Below are positions 19,564 to 28,471 of a stretch of DNA of 64,000 bases, piece by piece. The notes below the pieces were generated by a model that was given only the letters and a program-made list of their open reading frames with translations, made no database searches and was not told where the DNA came from. This DNA is from Rhizobium sp. SG_E_25_P2 (lineage in GTDB: Bacteria > Pseudomonadota > Alphaproteobacteria > Rhizobiales > Rhizobiaceae): assembly GCF_029892285.1 (NCBI RefSeq), contig NZ_JARXVM010000023.1:1-64000 (forward strand). The letters are read 5' to 3'. Positions within the stretch are counted from its first letter, which is position 1, and every line of letters begins with the position of its first letter. A program made the translations under genes and the position numbers.

Positions 19564-21207
19564 TCAATGGCTCGCCGCAGCGCTGTCTTCCGGGGTCGCC
19601 GCAGTCTCAAAGGCCGTGTGTTCGGCAGGACGGCCGAACAGATAGCCTTGCCCTTCGGCGCAGCCCCAGCCGCTCAGAAGTTCAAGATCCCTTGCATTTT
19701 CAATGCCTTCAGCAGTGCATCGGAGATTGAAGTTCCGTGACAGACCTAAAATGGCGCTGATGATAGCGATGCTGTCATGGCTTTCCCCCATGGATTGCAC
19801 GAAGGTCTGGTCGATCTTGATCTTGTCGAACTGGCAAACACGGAGATGGTTCAGCGTCGAAGCGCCGGTGCCGAAATCGTCAAGCGCCACCGAGACGCCG
19901 GCGGCCCGCAATGCCTCGATATTGGTCTTGGCGGTCATCAGGTCGGTGATCAGCGCGTTTTCGGTGATTTCCACTTCGAGACGCGAGGCGGGAAAATCAT
20001 GCGCCTCGAGAATGGTCAGCAGTTTCTGGGCGAGATCCCTATCACGCAATTGCACCGGCGACAGATTGACGGAAAGCTGCACATGCGGGGGCCAGAACCG
20101 GGCGAGCGCAACCGATTGCGTCAGGATTGCCTCGCAGACCTGCTGCACCAGTCCGGTCTGCTCCGCCACGGGGATGAAGTCGGCGGGGTTGATCATCCCG
20201 CGCGTCTTGTGCCGCCAGCGCGCCAGCGCCTCATAGCCGATCACATCGCGCGTCGACAAATCGACGATCGGCTGGAAATAGGGCACGATGTCGCCTGCCT
20301 GGAGCGCCAGTCGGAGTTCGCCTTCCATCCAGCTGCGCGCCTGGACTGCGCTTTCCAGCGCGCTTTCATAAACAGCGATCTGGCGGCGACCGCGGCGCTT
20401 TGCCTCGTAAAGGGCGATGTCGGCCTGGCGCATGGCTTCGTCGACGCTGTCGGTGTCATCGCCGATCAGCGCAACGCCAACCGAGGCGCCGACGCGCAGG
20501 TCGATGTTCTTGTAGTCGAATGGCGCCTGCACGGCCGCGATGACATAGCGCGCGTAATTCAACGCGTCCTGATCGTCGGTCAGAGGCGGGGTGATGGCGG
20601 CGAATTCGTCACCGCCGAAACGGGCGACGAGACCGCCGGGGAAATGGCCTTCGATGCGCCCGGCGAAGTCGATCAGGACCTTGTCTCCCGCCGCATGTCC
20701 ATGGGCGTCGTTGACCGGCTTGAAATGATCGAGATCAATGAGGAACACCGCGCGCTTTTCCGTGACGGGTCTTTCGAACAGAATGCGTTCGGCAAAGCTT
20801 TGGAAATTGCGGCGATTGGCGAGACCGGTCAGTTGGTCATGCATGGCGAGCCGCCGCGAATGCAGCTCTGCCTGCTGCTGGCGGCGCAATGCGCTCCGGA
20901 GGCGCTGATATTGCACGACGGCGAAGGCCGTGAGGCCGAGGCTGGCGAACAGGCCAAACATCAGTATGGCGTCGAAGGTTTGATGTCCGTCCTCGATCCC
21001 GATCTTCGGTCCAAAGGATTTGGTCAGCGGCGCTGACTCCAGGGCGGGTTGAACTGGTGGCGCGGAGGAGAACAACGTCGCGAGATCATGGTGCCATCCC
21101 CAGATCAGCGCGAGCATGAAGGATATCAAGGTCGTTCCGCCGATCAGAAGGTTTTCCAACCTCTGTCGGCGCAAAGTGGCGAGGTCTTGATGCGGCTCGT
21201 GTTCCAC
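19564..21207 (-). CDS. GGDEF-EAL cyclic di-GMP signalling protein
   Basis: A 547-residue inner membrane protein with two membrane segments (about 22-42 and 83-101), a GGDEF domain with intact RFGGDEF (about 198-204) and an EAL domain (YEALARW near 324, with DDFGTGASTLNHL downstream). Both active-site signatures look intact, so it may make and degrade cyclic di-GMP. The short region between the membrane segments is not a recognised sensor domain. It stands alone between the DeoR gene and pyc. Confidence 0.93.
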   Translation of the reverse strand: MEHEPHQDLATLRRQRLENLLIGGTTLISFMLALIWGWHHDLATLFSSAPPVQPALESAPLTKSFGPKIGIEDGHQTFDAILMFGLFASLGLTAFAVVQYQRLRSALRRQQQAELHSRRLAMHDQLTGLANRRNFQSFAERILFERPVTEKRAVFLIDLDHFKPVNDAHGHAAGDKVLIDFAGRIEGHFPGGLVARFGGDEFAAITPPLTDDQDALNYARYVIAAVQAPFDYKNIDLRVGASVGVALIGDDTDSVDEAMRQADIALYEAKRRGRRQIAVYESALESAVQARSWMEGELRLALQAGDIVPYFQPIVDLSTRDVIGYEALARWRHKTRGMINPADFIPVAEQTGLVQQVCEAILTQSVALARFWPPHVQLSVNLSPVQLRDRDLAQKLLTILEAHDFPASRLEVEITENALITDLMTAKTNIEALRAAGVSVALDDFGTGASTLNHLRVCQFDKIKIDQTFVQSMGESHDSIAIISAILGLSRNFNLRCTAEGIENARDLELLSGWGCAEGQGYLFGRPAEHTAFETAATPEDSAAASH

Positions 21208-21357
21208 GGCGCGTCCCTTGCAGTCGTTATCTGACGCCGAGAACGCTAGCTGGAAAGCCTTAATTCGGTTTAAATCGACTCAAATTTTAGCGAATAATCC
21301 GAATCCTTTTCAGATTCGACGTAAAGAAATCGTTATGTCTCGGCAACCATTCTGGGA

Positions 21358-21382
21358 GAACAGGGCGCTGAGCGCCCTGTTC
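21358..21382 (-). other. Strong hairpin after pyc
   Basis: Perfect 10-base stem (21358-21367 with 21373-21382) with a five-base loop, directly after the pyc stop. There is no T-run on the minus strand, so it looks more like a 3'-end stabiliser or a factor-dependent stop than a classical terminator. Confidence 0.5.
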
Positions 21383-21394
21383 GAGATGTCGCGA

Positions 21395-24300
21395 TCAGCC
21401 GAAGACGATCAGCAAATCCTTGGCGTCGATCTGGTCGCCGGCCCGGACGAAAATTTCGGCGATTGTCCCATCCCTTTCGGCGTGCAGCGCCGTTTCCATC
21501 TTCATGGCTTCGATCGACAGCAGGACATCACCGGCCTTGACCGCCTGGCCGGCGGCAACCGCAACCGCCGACACCACGCCCGGCATTGGCGCGCCGAGAT
21601 GGGCGGCGTTGCCGGCTTCCGCCTTGCGGCGCACAGCGCCATTGGCGGCGCCCTGGGCTCGGTTCGGAACCTTGATGCGGCGCGGCTGGCCGTTGAGTTC
21701 GAAGAACACCGTCACCAGGCCCTTCTGGTTGGTCTCGCCGATCGCCTGATTGAGCACGACCAGGGTCTTGCCCTGCTCGATGTCGGCAAACAGTTCTTCG
21801 CCCGGCGGCAGACCGTAGAAGTAGTTCGGCGTCGGCAGAACCGAGACCGGGCCATACTGATCCTGGGCGATGGCGAAATCGGTGAACACCTTGGGATACA
21901 TCAGATAGGAGGCGAATTCGAAATCGCTGATCTTGCGCTCGAGCTTGGCCTCGATGTCAGCCCGCTCCTTGTCGAGATCGGCGTCGGGCAACAGCGAGCC
22001 CGGACGCACCGTATAGGGCTTGTCGCCCTTCAGCGCCTTCTTCTGCAACGCTTCGGGCCAGCCAGACGGCGGCTGACCAAGATCGCCCTTGAGCATGGAG
22101 ACGACCGATTCCGGAAAGGAGATCTCCTTGCCCGGATCGACGACGTCGGCCACGGTCAAATCCTGGCTGACCATCATCAGCGCCATATCGCCCACAACCT
22201 TGGAGGACGGCGTCACTTTGACGATGTCGCCGAACATCTGGTTGGCGTCGGCATAGGCCTGGGCCACCTTGTGCCACTTGGTCTCGAGACCCAGCGAACG
22301 GGCCTGCTCCTTGAGATTGGTGAACTGGCCGCCCGGCATTTCATGCAGATAGACTTCGGATGCCGGCCCCTTGAGATCGCTCTCGAAGGCGGCGTACTGG
22401 TTGCGCACCGCTTCCCAATAGAAGGAAATACGGCGGATCCAGGCGGGATCGAGACCCGGATCGCGCTCGGTGCCCGAGAGCGCCTCGACGATCGAGCCGA
22501 GGCAGGGCTGCGAGGTGTTGCCGGAGAACGCGTCCATGGCCGCATCCACCGCATCGACGCCCGCTTCGACCGCCGCGAGCACGGTGGCGGCCGAGATGCC
22601 CGACGTGTCATGGGTGTGGAAATGGATCGGCAGCGACGTCGCCTGCTTGAGTTCGCGGAACAGCACGCGGGCGGCGGCCGGCTTGAGCAGGCCCGCCATG
22701 TCCTTGACGGCGATGATATGCGCGCCCGCCTTTTCCAACTGCTTGGCGAGATCGACATAATATTTGAGGTCGTATTTCGGACGCGCGGAATTCAGGATGT
22801 CGCCGGTGTAGCAGATCACTGCCTCGCAGAGCTTGTTCTCCTCGATCACCGCGTCCATCGAGACACGCATGTTCTCGACCCAGTTCAGGCAGTCGAACAC
22901 GCGGAAGAGGTCGATGCCGCCTTTGGCCGCGTTCCGGACGAAGTATTTGACCACATTGTCAGGGTAATTCTTGTAGCCGACGCCGTTGGCGCCGCGCAGC
23001 AGCATCTGCAGCAGGAAATTCGGCGCGTTCTGGCGGATCAGCGACAGGCGCTCCCAGGGATCTTCGGTCAGGAAGCGCATGGCGACGTCGAAGGTCGCCC
23101 CGCCCCAGCATTCCAGCGAGAACAGGTTCGGCAGCGCCTTGGAGTAAGTGCCGGCGATGGCCGCGATGTCATAGGTGCGCATGCGGGTCGCGAGCAGCGA
23201 CTGATGGCCGTCGCGCATGGTCGTGTCGGTCATGAGCACGCGCTTCTGGGCGACCATCCAGTCGGCGAATTTCTTCGGGCCGAGTTCGTCGAGCAGTTGC
23301 TTGGTGCCCGGCTGTTGCGGCAGATCGCAGAACGGGATCACCGGCGCGGCCGCATCCTTCGGCGGCTTGGCGCGACCCTTCACTTCCGGATGGCCGTTGA
23401 CCGTGACGTCGGCAATATAGGTCAGAAGCTTGGTGGCGCGGTCCTGGCGCTTGACCTGCTGGAACAGTTCCGGCGTCGTGTCGATGAAGCGCGTCGTATA
23501 GCTGTTGCTCTGGAAAGCGGGATGGCTGATGATCGCTTCCAGGAAGGTCAGGTTGGTCGCAACCCCGCGGATGCGGAATTCGCGCAGCGCGCGATGCATG
23601 CGGTGGATCGCCTCGATCGGCGTCGGCGCCCAGGCTGTCACCTTTTCCAAGAGCGGATCGTAATAGCGGGTGATGAACGCGCCGGAATAGGCGGTGCCGC
23701 CATCGAGACGAATGCCGAAGCCGGTCGCGCCGCGATAGGCGGTGATGCGGCCATAGTCGGGAATGAAATTCTGTTCGGGATCCTCGGTGGTGATGCGGCA
23801 CTGCAGGGCGTGGCCGTTGAGGTGAATATCCTCCTGCGCCGGCACGCCGGATTCGGGCGTGCCGATGGCGAAGCCATCGAGAATATGGATCTGCGCCTTG
23901 ACGATATCGATGCCGGTCACCTGCTCGGTGACGGTATGCTCGACCTGGATGCGCGGATTGACCTCGATGAAGTAGAATTTGCCTGTGTCGGCGTCCATCA
24001 GATATTCGACGGTGCCTGCGCCGACATAGCTGGTGGCTTCGGCGATCCGGAGCGAATAGGAGGCCAGTTCCTGGCGCTGCGCGTCAGACAGATAGGGCGC
24101 GGGCGCGCGCTCGACGACTTTCTGGTTGCGGCGCTGGATCGAGCAATCGCGCTCGAACAGATGCACGACATTGCCATGCGTATCGCCCAGCACCTGGCTT
24201 TCAACGTGACGGGCGCGCTCGACCAGCTTTTCGAGATAGACTTCGTCCTTGCCGAAGGCGGCCTTGGCCTCGCGCTTGCCTTCAGTGACTTCGCGCAGCA

Positions 24301-24853
24301 GATCCTTGGGATCGCGAATGGCGCGCATGCCGCGCCCGCCGCCGCCCCAGGAGGCCTTGAGCATCACCGGATAACCGATGGTTTCAGCCAGCCGCATGAT
24401 TTCCTGCGGATCATCCGGAAGCGGATCGGTGGCGGGCACCACCGGCACGCCGATGGAAATGGCGAGATTACGGGCCGCAACCTTGTTGCCCAGCTGGCGC
24501 ATCGTGTCGGGTCTGGGGCCGATGAAGATGATGCCGGCGTCCGCGCAGGCGTCGGCGAATTCCGGGCTTTCCGACAACAGACCGTAGCCGGGATGGATGG
24601 CGTCCGCGCCCGACAGCTTGGCGACGCGGATGACTTCGTCGATCGACAGATAGCTCTCAATGGGACCGAGATCCCGCTCCAGATGCGGGCCGCGCCCGAC
24701 CTGATAGGATTCGTCGGCCTTGAAGCGGTGCAGCGCCAGCTTGTCTTCCTCGGCCCATATGGCCACCGTTTTCAGGCCCAGTTCATTGGCGGCGCGAAAA
24801 ATGCGGATGGCGATTTCTGAACGATTGGCGACGAGAATCTTCTTGATAGACAA
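21395..24853 (-). CDS. pyc: Pyruvate carboxylase
   Basis: Multidomain biotin enzyme that carboxylates pyruvate to oxaloacetate. About 1152 residues, matching the rhizobial enzyme. Order: biotin carboxylase with ATP-grasp (IKKILVANRSEIAIRIFR, then KASWGGGGRGMR), carboxyltransferase (MTDTTMRDGHQSLLATR, the metal site HFHTHDTSG) and a C-terminal biotinyl domain with the biotinyl lysine in EAMKMET (near 1118). No ATG fits the family start. A TTG at 24853 gives LSIKKILVAN and has GGAGGG about nine bases upstream, so a TTG start is chosen. It is transcribed alone. Confidence 0.96.
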   Translation of the reverse strand: MSIKKILVANRSEIAIRIFRAANELGLKTVAIWAEEDKLALHRFKADESYQVGRGPHLERDLGPIESYLSIDEVIRVAKLSGADAIHPGYGLLSESPEFADACADAGIIFIGPRPDTMRQLGNKVAARNLAISIGVPVVPATDPLPDDPQEIMRLAETIGYPVMLKASWGGGGRGMRAIRDPKDLLREVTEGKREAKAAFGKDEVYLEKLVERARHVESQVLGDTHGNVVHLFERDCSIQRRNQKVVERAPAPYLSDAQRQELASYSLRIAEATSYVGAGTVEYLMDADTGKFYFIEVNPRIQVEHTVTEQVTGIDIVKAQIHILDGFAIGTPESGVPAQEDIHLNGHALQCRITTEDPEQNFIPDYGRITAYRGATGFGIRLDGGTAYSGAFITRYYDPLLEKVTAWAPTPIEAIHRMHRALREFRIRGVATNLTFLEAIISHPAFQSNSYTTRFIDTTPELFQQVKRQDRATKLLTYIADVTVNGHPEVKGRAKPPKDAAAPVIPFCDLPQQPGTKQLLDELGPKKFADWMVAQKRVLMTDTTMRDGHQSLLATRMRTYDIAAIAGTYSKALPNLFSLECWGGATFDVAMRFLTEDPWERLSLIRQNAPNFLLQMLLRGANGVGYKNYPDNVVKYFVRNAAKGGIDLFRVFDCLNWVENMRVSMDAVIEENKLCEAVICYTGDILNSARPKYDLKYYVDLAKQLEKAGAHIIAVKDMAGLLKPAAARVLFRELKQATSLPIHFHTHDTSGISAATVLAAVEAGVDAVDAAMDAFSGNTSQPCLGSIVEALSGTERDPGLDPAWIRRISFYWEAVRNQYAAFESDLKGPASEVYLHEMPGGQFTNLKEQARSLGLETKWHKVAQAYADANQMFGDIVKVTPSSKVVGDMALMMVSQDLTVADVVDPGKEISFPESVVSMLKGDLGQPPSGWPEALQKKALKGDKPYTVRPGSLLPDADLDKERADIEAKLERKISDFEFASYLMYPKVFTDFAIAQDQYGPVSVLPTPNYFYGLPPGEELFADIEQGKTLVVLNQAIGETNQKGLVTVFFELNGQPRRIKVPNRAQGAANGAVRRKAEAGNAAHLGAPMPGVVSAVAVAAGQAVKAGDVLLSIEAMKMETALHAERDGTIAEIFVRAGDQIDAKDLLIVFG

Positions 24854-25067
24854 GGCCGAGGTCCCTCCTGACACGGATGTGGTGCACGCCCATGATATCT
24901 CTGCCGCGCCGGTGGACCTGTTCAATCAGCGCCGCCGGTTTCCCCTACCGGCGAAGAATTTTGTGCGGAACGGCAGAAAAATGTTGCGCGCGCTAAGTGA
25001 GGCTAGCGCGTCGCACACAGAAATTCAATTTGAATTCTCTCAATCGTCAGAAACAATTTAAATCGAT

Positions 25068-25793
25068 TCAGGTAATCAATCCCTGCCGGAAAGCCAGCGC
25101 CACCGCATGGTTTCGGTTGCGCGCCTTCAGCTTGGCCTGCAGGCTCGCCACATACCAGTCGACCGTGTTGGAGGAGACGTTCAGAATTGCGCCGATTTCC
25201 GGGGATGTCCGGCCCTCGGCGAGATTGTTGAGCGCCTGGATCTCGCGATGGGTCATGGTGATCTCCGCTGTCGGCTGCACGGCAGCGGTCGGCGTCTCGC
25301 CGATGAGTTCGAGAAAGCGGATATAGGCGTTCCGGAACGCGGTCTCGAGCAGCGCGACTTCGGCTGGAGAAAGCTCGATATCATCAGGTCCGCCGATCGT
25401 AGTGGCGCCGATCAGGCCGGCGCGCGAAAAGACGGGAAATATATAGCCGGAGGTCAGGCCATGCGCCTTGCCGTCCGACATCATCGCCTTCATGCGGCGA
25501 TAATGTGGATTGTCCGTGTAGGCTTCCACGGCCTGTCGCCAGGAGAAACTGCGATTGGCGCGCAGCAGGAAACGGATCGTCGGGTCCATGACGATATATT
25601 TCTTGGCCACGTAACGCTTGACCCATTCAGGCGGCCAATTGGCGGCTACGATGAGTTCCTCAGCATTTTCGATAGGCTTCGGCTGATGAAAAACACAATA
25701 ATACTTGAAACCGTAAACGTTCAAAATTCGTTCGATCTCGGCGGACAGCAATTCCGAAGAGGGAACTTCGGATATTGTGACGAGAAAATGCAT
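25068..25793 (-). CDS. LuxR-family autoinducer-binding-type regulator (solo)
   Basis: A regulator of about 241 residues with an N-terminal autoinducer-binding-like domain (YYCVFHQPKP through YIVMDPTIRF, with FSWRQAVE) and a C-terminal LuxR helix-turn-helix (MTHREIQALNNLAEGRTSPEIGAILNVSSNTVDWYVASLQAKL). The Asp-Pro and Trp typical of the acyl-homoserine-lactone pocket are present. No luxI-type synthase is in the window. The frame runs to a TTG at 25880, but the ATG at 25793 gives the usual family length. Confidence 0.87.
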   Translation of the reverse strand: MHFLVTISEVPSSELLSAEIERILNVYGFKYYCVFHQPKPIENAEELIVAANWPPEWVKRYVAKKYIVMDPTIRFLLRANRSFSWRQAVEAYTDNPHYRRMKAMMSDGKAHGLTSGYIFPVFSRAGLIGATTIGGPDDIELSPAEVALLETAFRNAYIRFLELIGETPTAAVQPTAEITMTHREIQALNNLAEGRTSPEIGAILNVSSNTVDWYVASLQAKLKARNRNHAVALAFRQGLIT

Positions 25794-25907
25794 GATCTCG
25801 GTGAATCGCAAGTCTTTCTCCGTGCGGATTCGCTTTGTTTTAAAGATTTCTAATCGGCAATCGAATCGAGGAAACCACAATTTTCAATCGGGAGAAACTG
25901 CTACTTC

Positions 25908-25947
25908 TCGCATAGCGCATCGATTCGTATTTTTCGCATAGCGCTAT
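25908..25947 (-). repeat. Direct repeat and palindrome upstream of the LuxR-type gene
   Basis: TCGCATAGCGC occurs at 25908-25918 and again at 25934-25944. The second copy overlaps the perfect palindrome ATAGCGCTAT (25938-25947). They lie 115-155 bases before the LuxR-type start codon and may be operator sites. Confidence 0.4.
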
Positions 25948-25963
25948 CCCCAGCCTAACCCGC

Positions 25964-25996
25964 AAAAAAACAACCGCCGACGGAGCCCGTCGGCGG
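25964..25996 (-). terminator. Terminator of purU
   Basis: Perfect 10-base stem (25974-25983 with 25987-25996) and three-base loop. On the minus strand a T-rich tail with seven consecutive T follows. It lies 36 bases after the purU stop. Confidence 0.9.
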
Positions 25997-26031
25997 CTGG
26001 GTTTGAACTGGAATTTCAGGCTGCGCTGCTG

Positions 26032-26916
26032 TTAACCCATGCGTTCCGACGCATAGGAGCCCGGGCTTGCCGGAAACACGATCGTCCTGTTGCCGTTCAT
26101 GAACACGCGGTGATGGATATGGGCGTGAATGGCCCGCGCCAGCACCTGGCTCTCGACGTCGCGGCCGATCGACACATAGTCGGCAGCCGATTGGGCGTGG
26201 GTGATGCGGGCAACGTCTTGCTCGATGATCGGACCTTCGTCGAGATCAGCGGTGACGTAATGCGCGGTCGCGCCAATCAGCTTGACGCCGCGTTCGAAGG
26301 CCTGCTTGTAGGGGTTGGCGCCCTTGAAGCTCGGCAGGAACGAGTGGTGAATGTTGATGATCCGTCCCGACATCTTCTTGCAGATATCATCCGACAGCAC
26401 CTGCATGTAGCGGGCGAGCACGATGAGTTCGGCGCCGGACTGCACCACGATATCCATCAGCCGGGCTTCAGCCTCCGGTTTGTTGGCCTTGGTGACCGAG
26501 ACGTGGTGGAAGGGAATGTCATGATTGACGACCACCTTCTGATAATCGAAGTGGTTTGAGACCACGCCGACGATCTCGATCGGCAGCGCGCCGATCTTCC
26601 AGCGATAGAGCAGATCGTTGAGGCAGTGCCCGAAGCGGGACACCATCAACAGAACCTTCATCTTGGCGTCGCCCTCGTGGAATTCCGACACCATCGCGAA
26701 TTTCGCCTTCACGGGCTCGAAGCCTTCGACGATTTCCTCGATCGTCGCGCCTTCCTGGCTGGTGAAGGTCACGCGCATGAAGAACATGCCGGTTTCCAGA
26801 TCGTCGAACTGCGAGCTGTCGATGATGTAGCAGCCCTTGTCGGCGAGGAAACCCGAAATCGCCGCCACGATTCCTCGGGTCGAAATGCAGGATACAGTGA
26901 GGACATAGCTCTTCAT
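26032..26916 (-). CDS. purU: Formyltetrahydrofolate deformylase
   Basis: Hydrolyses 10-formyl-tetrahydrofolate to formate and THF, releasing one-carbon units. The 294-residue product has an N-terminal ACT domain (SYVLTVSCISTRGIVAAISGFL, about 1-85) and a formyltransferase-like domain with the catalytic Asn/His in IINIHHSFLPSFKGANPY and Asp in YVTADLDEGPIIEQD. The start at 26916 matches the family, though the ribosome site is poor. It lies downstream of the glnT operon, a context seen with demethylation pathways, where one-carbon units from methyl groups must be disposed of. Confidence 0.96.
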   Translation of the reverse strand: MKSYVLTVSCISTRGIVAAISGFLADKGCYIIDSSQFDDLETGMFFMRVTFTSQEGATIEEIVEGFEPVKAKFAMVSEFHEGDAKMKVLLMVSRFGHCLNDLLYRWKIGALPIEIVGVVSNHFDYQKVVVNHDIPFHHVSVTKANKPEAEARLMDIVVQSGAELIVLARYMQVLSDDICKKMSGRIINIHHSFLPSFKGANPYKQAFERGVKLIGATAHYVTADLDEGPIIEQDVARITHAQSAADYVSIGRDVESQVLARAIHAHIHHRVFMNGNRTIVFPASPGSYASERMG

Positions 26917-27010
26917 GGGAGGCCTTTCGAACGCCTGTTCTTTGTCTAGTCTGTGCGACGGATCTTTCCAGAATCCGCCAATATCTCCGCCCGGCCCATC
27001 TGACAAGTTT

Positions 27011-27071
27011 GCCCTCGTCACGGCTGGGCCCCCTGTTTGGCTCCGCCAACAGCGCTTACCGGTACGAGGGC
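27011..27071 (-). ncRNA. Structured leader RNA upstream of purU (candidate cis-regulatory element)
   Basis: A perfect eight-base stem (27064-27071 with 27011-27018) encloses a 2x2 internal mismatch, a CGG/CCG stem, a purine-rich internal loop, and a terminal hairpin (27033-27052, eight pairs with one bulged A). The element of about 61 nucleotides ends 94 bases before the purU start. The shape, one long hairpin with conserved-looking purine internal loops, is riboswitch-like, but I cannot assign it to a family. A folate-type ligand would suit the gene it precedes. Confidence 0.4.
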
Positions 27072-27093
27072 AGAATAGGGCTTTTCAAATGTC

Positions 27094-27120
27094 GCTGTTT
27101 GCTGTTTGCGACAGCTGTTT
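27094..27120 (-). repeat. Three AAACAGC repeats between glnT and purU
   Basis: The heptamer AAACAGC (minus strand) occurs at 27094-27100, 27101-27107 and 27114-27120. The first two are head to tail, and both are flanked by GTCGC/GCGAC arms. They lie just upstream of the structured purU leader and 12 bases after the glnT stop. Possible regulator-binding repeats. Confidence 0.4.
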
Positions 27121-27131
27121 GATGCCGCCCG

Positions 27132-28439
27132 TCAAATATCAAGCGTGGTTGCTTTTTCCCATTCGGTGAACTGGGCGCAATAGGTGTTCCACTCCTGATG
27201 CTTGAGCTTGAGATAGGCTTCCGAGAACGCCTCGCCCAGAGCGCTTTTCAGCACGGTGTCTTTCTCATATTCGCGCAGGGCGTCGAGCAGATTGAGCGGC
27301 AGGCGCGGCGCATCCTTGACCAGATGGCCGTCGCGATACATGTCGATATCATAATGCGGGCCGGGATCGGCATTGGTCTTGAGACCGCTGAGGCCGGCGG
27401 CGATGATAATCGCCTGCAGAAGATAAGGATTGACCGCGCCATCGGGCAGGCGAAGCTCAAACCGGCCGGGGCCGGGCACGCGCACCATATGGGTGCGGTT
27501 GTTGCCGGTCCAGGTGACGGTGTTCGGCGCCCAGGTCGCGCCCGAAATCGTGCGCGGCGCGTTGATGCGCTTATAGGAATTGACGGTCGGATTGGTGACG
27601 GCGGCGAGCGCGGAGGCATGCTTCATGATGCCGCCGAGGAAGGTCTTGCCCTTGGCGGACAGGCCGAACGGCATGGCCTTGTCGGCGAATGCATTGGTCT
27701 TGCCGTCGAGATCCCAGACCGAGATATGGGCGTGGCAGCCATTGCCGGTCAGGCCCTTGAAGGGCTTCGGCATGAAGGTGGCGCGCAGCCCGTGCTTTTC
27801 AGCGACCGACTTGACCATGAACTTGAAGAAGGAGTGCTTGTCGGCGGTCAGCAGCGCGTCGTCATACTCCCAGTTCATCTCGAACTGGCCGTTGGCGTCC
27901 TCATGGTCGTTCTGGTAGGGCTTCCAGCCAAGCTCAAGCATGTGATCGCAGATTTCGGCGATCACGTCATAGCGGCGCAACAGCGCCTGCTGGTCGTAGC
28001 AGGGCTTTTCCGCCGTGTCGGCGGGATCGGAAATCGCTGCGCCATCCGGCGTGATCAGGAAGAATTCGGGCTCCACGCCGGTCTTGACGCGCAGGCCCAG
28101 TTCAGCAGCTTCGGCGACGAGCTTCTTCAGCATCACGCGCGGCGCCTGATCGACAGGCTTGTCGTCCATCACGCAATCGGCGGCGACCCAGGCCACATCC
28201 TTCTTCCAGGGCAGCTGGATGGCGGAGGCCGGGTCGGGCATAGCGAAGAGATCGGGATGGGCGGGCGTCAGATCAAGCCAGGTGGCGAAACCGGCAAAGC
28301 CTGCGCCATCCTTCTGCATATCGGCGATCGCCTGGGTCGGCACGAGCTTGGCGCGCTGGGCGCCGAACAGGTCCGTATAGCTGATCATGAAATATTTTAC
28401 GCCGCGCTCCTTGGCCCAGCTTTCGAGATCTGATGTCAT
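27132..28439 (-). CDS. glnT: Type III glutamine synthetase-like enzyme, probable gamma-glutamylmethylamide synthetase
   Basis: A glutamine-synthetase-fold ligase of about 435 residues. Seen: the N-terminal FMISYTDLFGAQRAKLVP beta-grasp, the catalytic region VEPEFFLI, the His/Glu metal motifs NGCHAHISVWD and the ATP-site block PGPGRFELRLPDGAVNPYL. GlnT/GmaS proteins join glutamate to methylamine as well as ammonia. It is the last gene of an operon with three N-methylglutamate synthase genes, so the GmaS role is likely. The start at 28439 has a GGGGAA site. Confidence 0.88.
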   Translation of the reverse strand: MTSDLESWAKERGVKYFMISYTDLFGAQRAKLVPTQAIADMQKDGAGFAGFATWLDLTPAHPDLFAMPDPASAIQLPWKKDVAWVAADCVMDDKPVDQAPRVMLKKLVAEAAELGLRVKTGVEPEFFLITPDGAAISDPADTAEKPCYDQQALLRRYDVIAEICDHMLELGWKPYQNDHEDANGQFEMNWEYDDALLTADKHSFFKFMVKSVAEKHGLRATFMPKPFKGLTGNGCHAHISVWDLDGKTNAFADKAMPFGLSAKGKTFLGGIMKHASALAAVTNPTVNSYKRINAPRTISGATWAPNTVTWTGNNRTHMVRVPGPGRFELRLPDGAVNPYLLQAIIIAAGLSGLKTNADPGPHYDIDMYRDGHLVKDAPRLPLNLLDALREYEKDTVLKSALGEAFSEAYLKLKHQEWNTYCAQFTEWEKATTLDI

Positions 28440-28471
28440 GCAAGTTCCCCTATGTGAAGGCTCTCTGGCCC

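Noticed and set aside
21218-24820. Very long open frame (1200 codons) on the plus strand opposite pyc
   Set aside because: It is the antisense shadow of pyruvate carboxylase, caused by GC-rich codon use. Its product has no coherent domain.
27011-27071. ZTP (pfl) or glycine riboswitch before purU
   Set aside because: I looked for the conserved ZTP and glycine core sequences and did not find them. Kept only as an unassigned structured leader.
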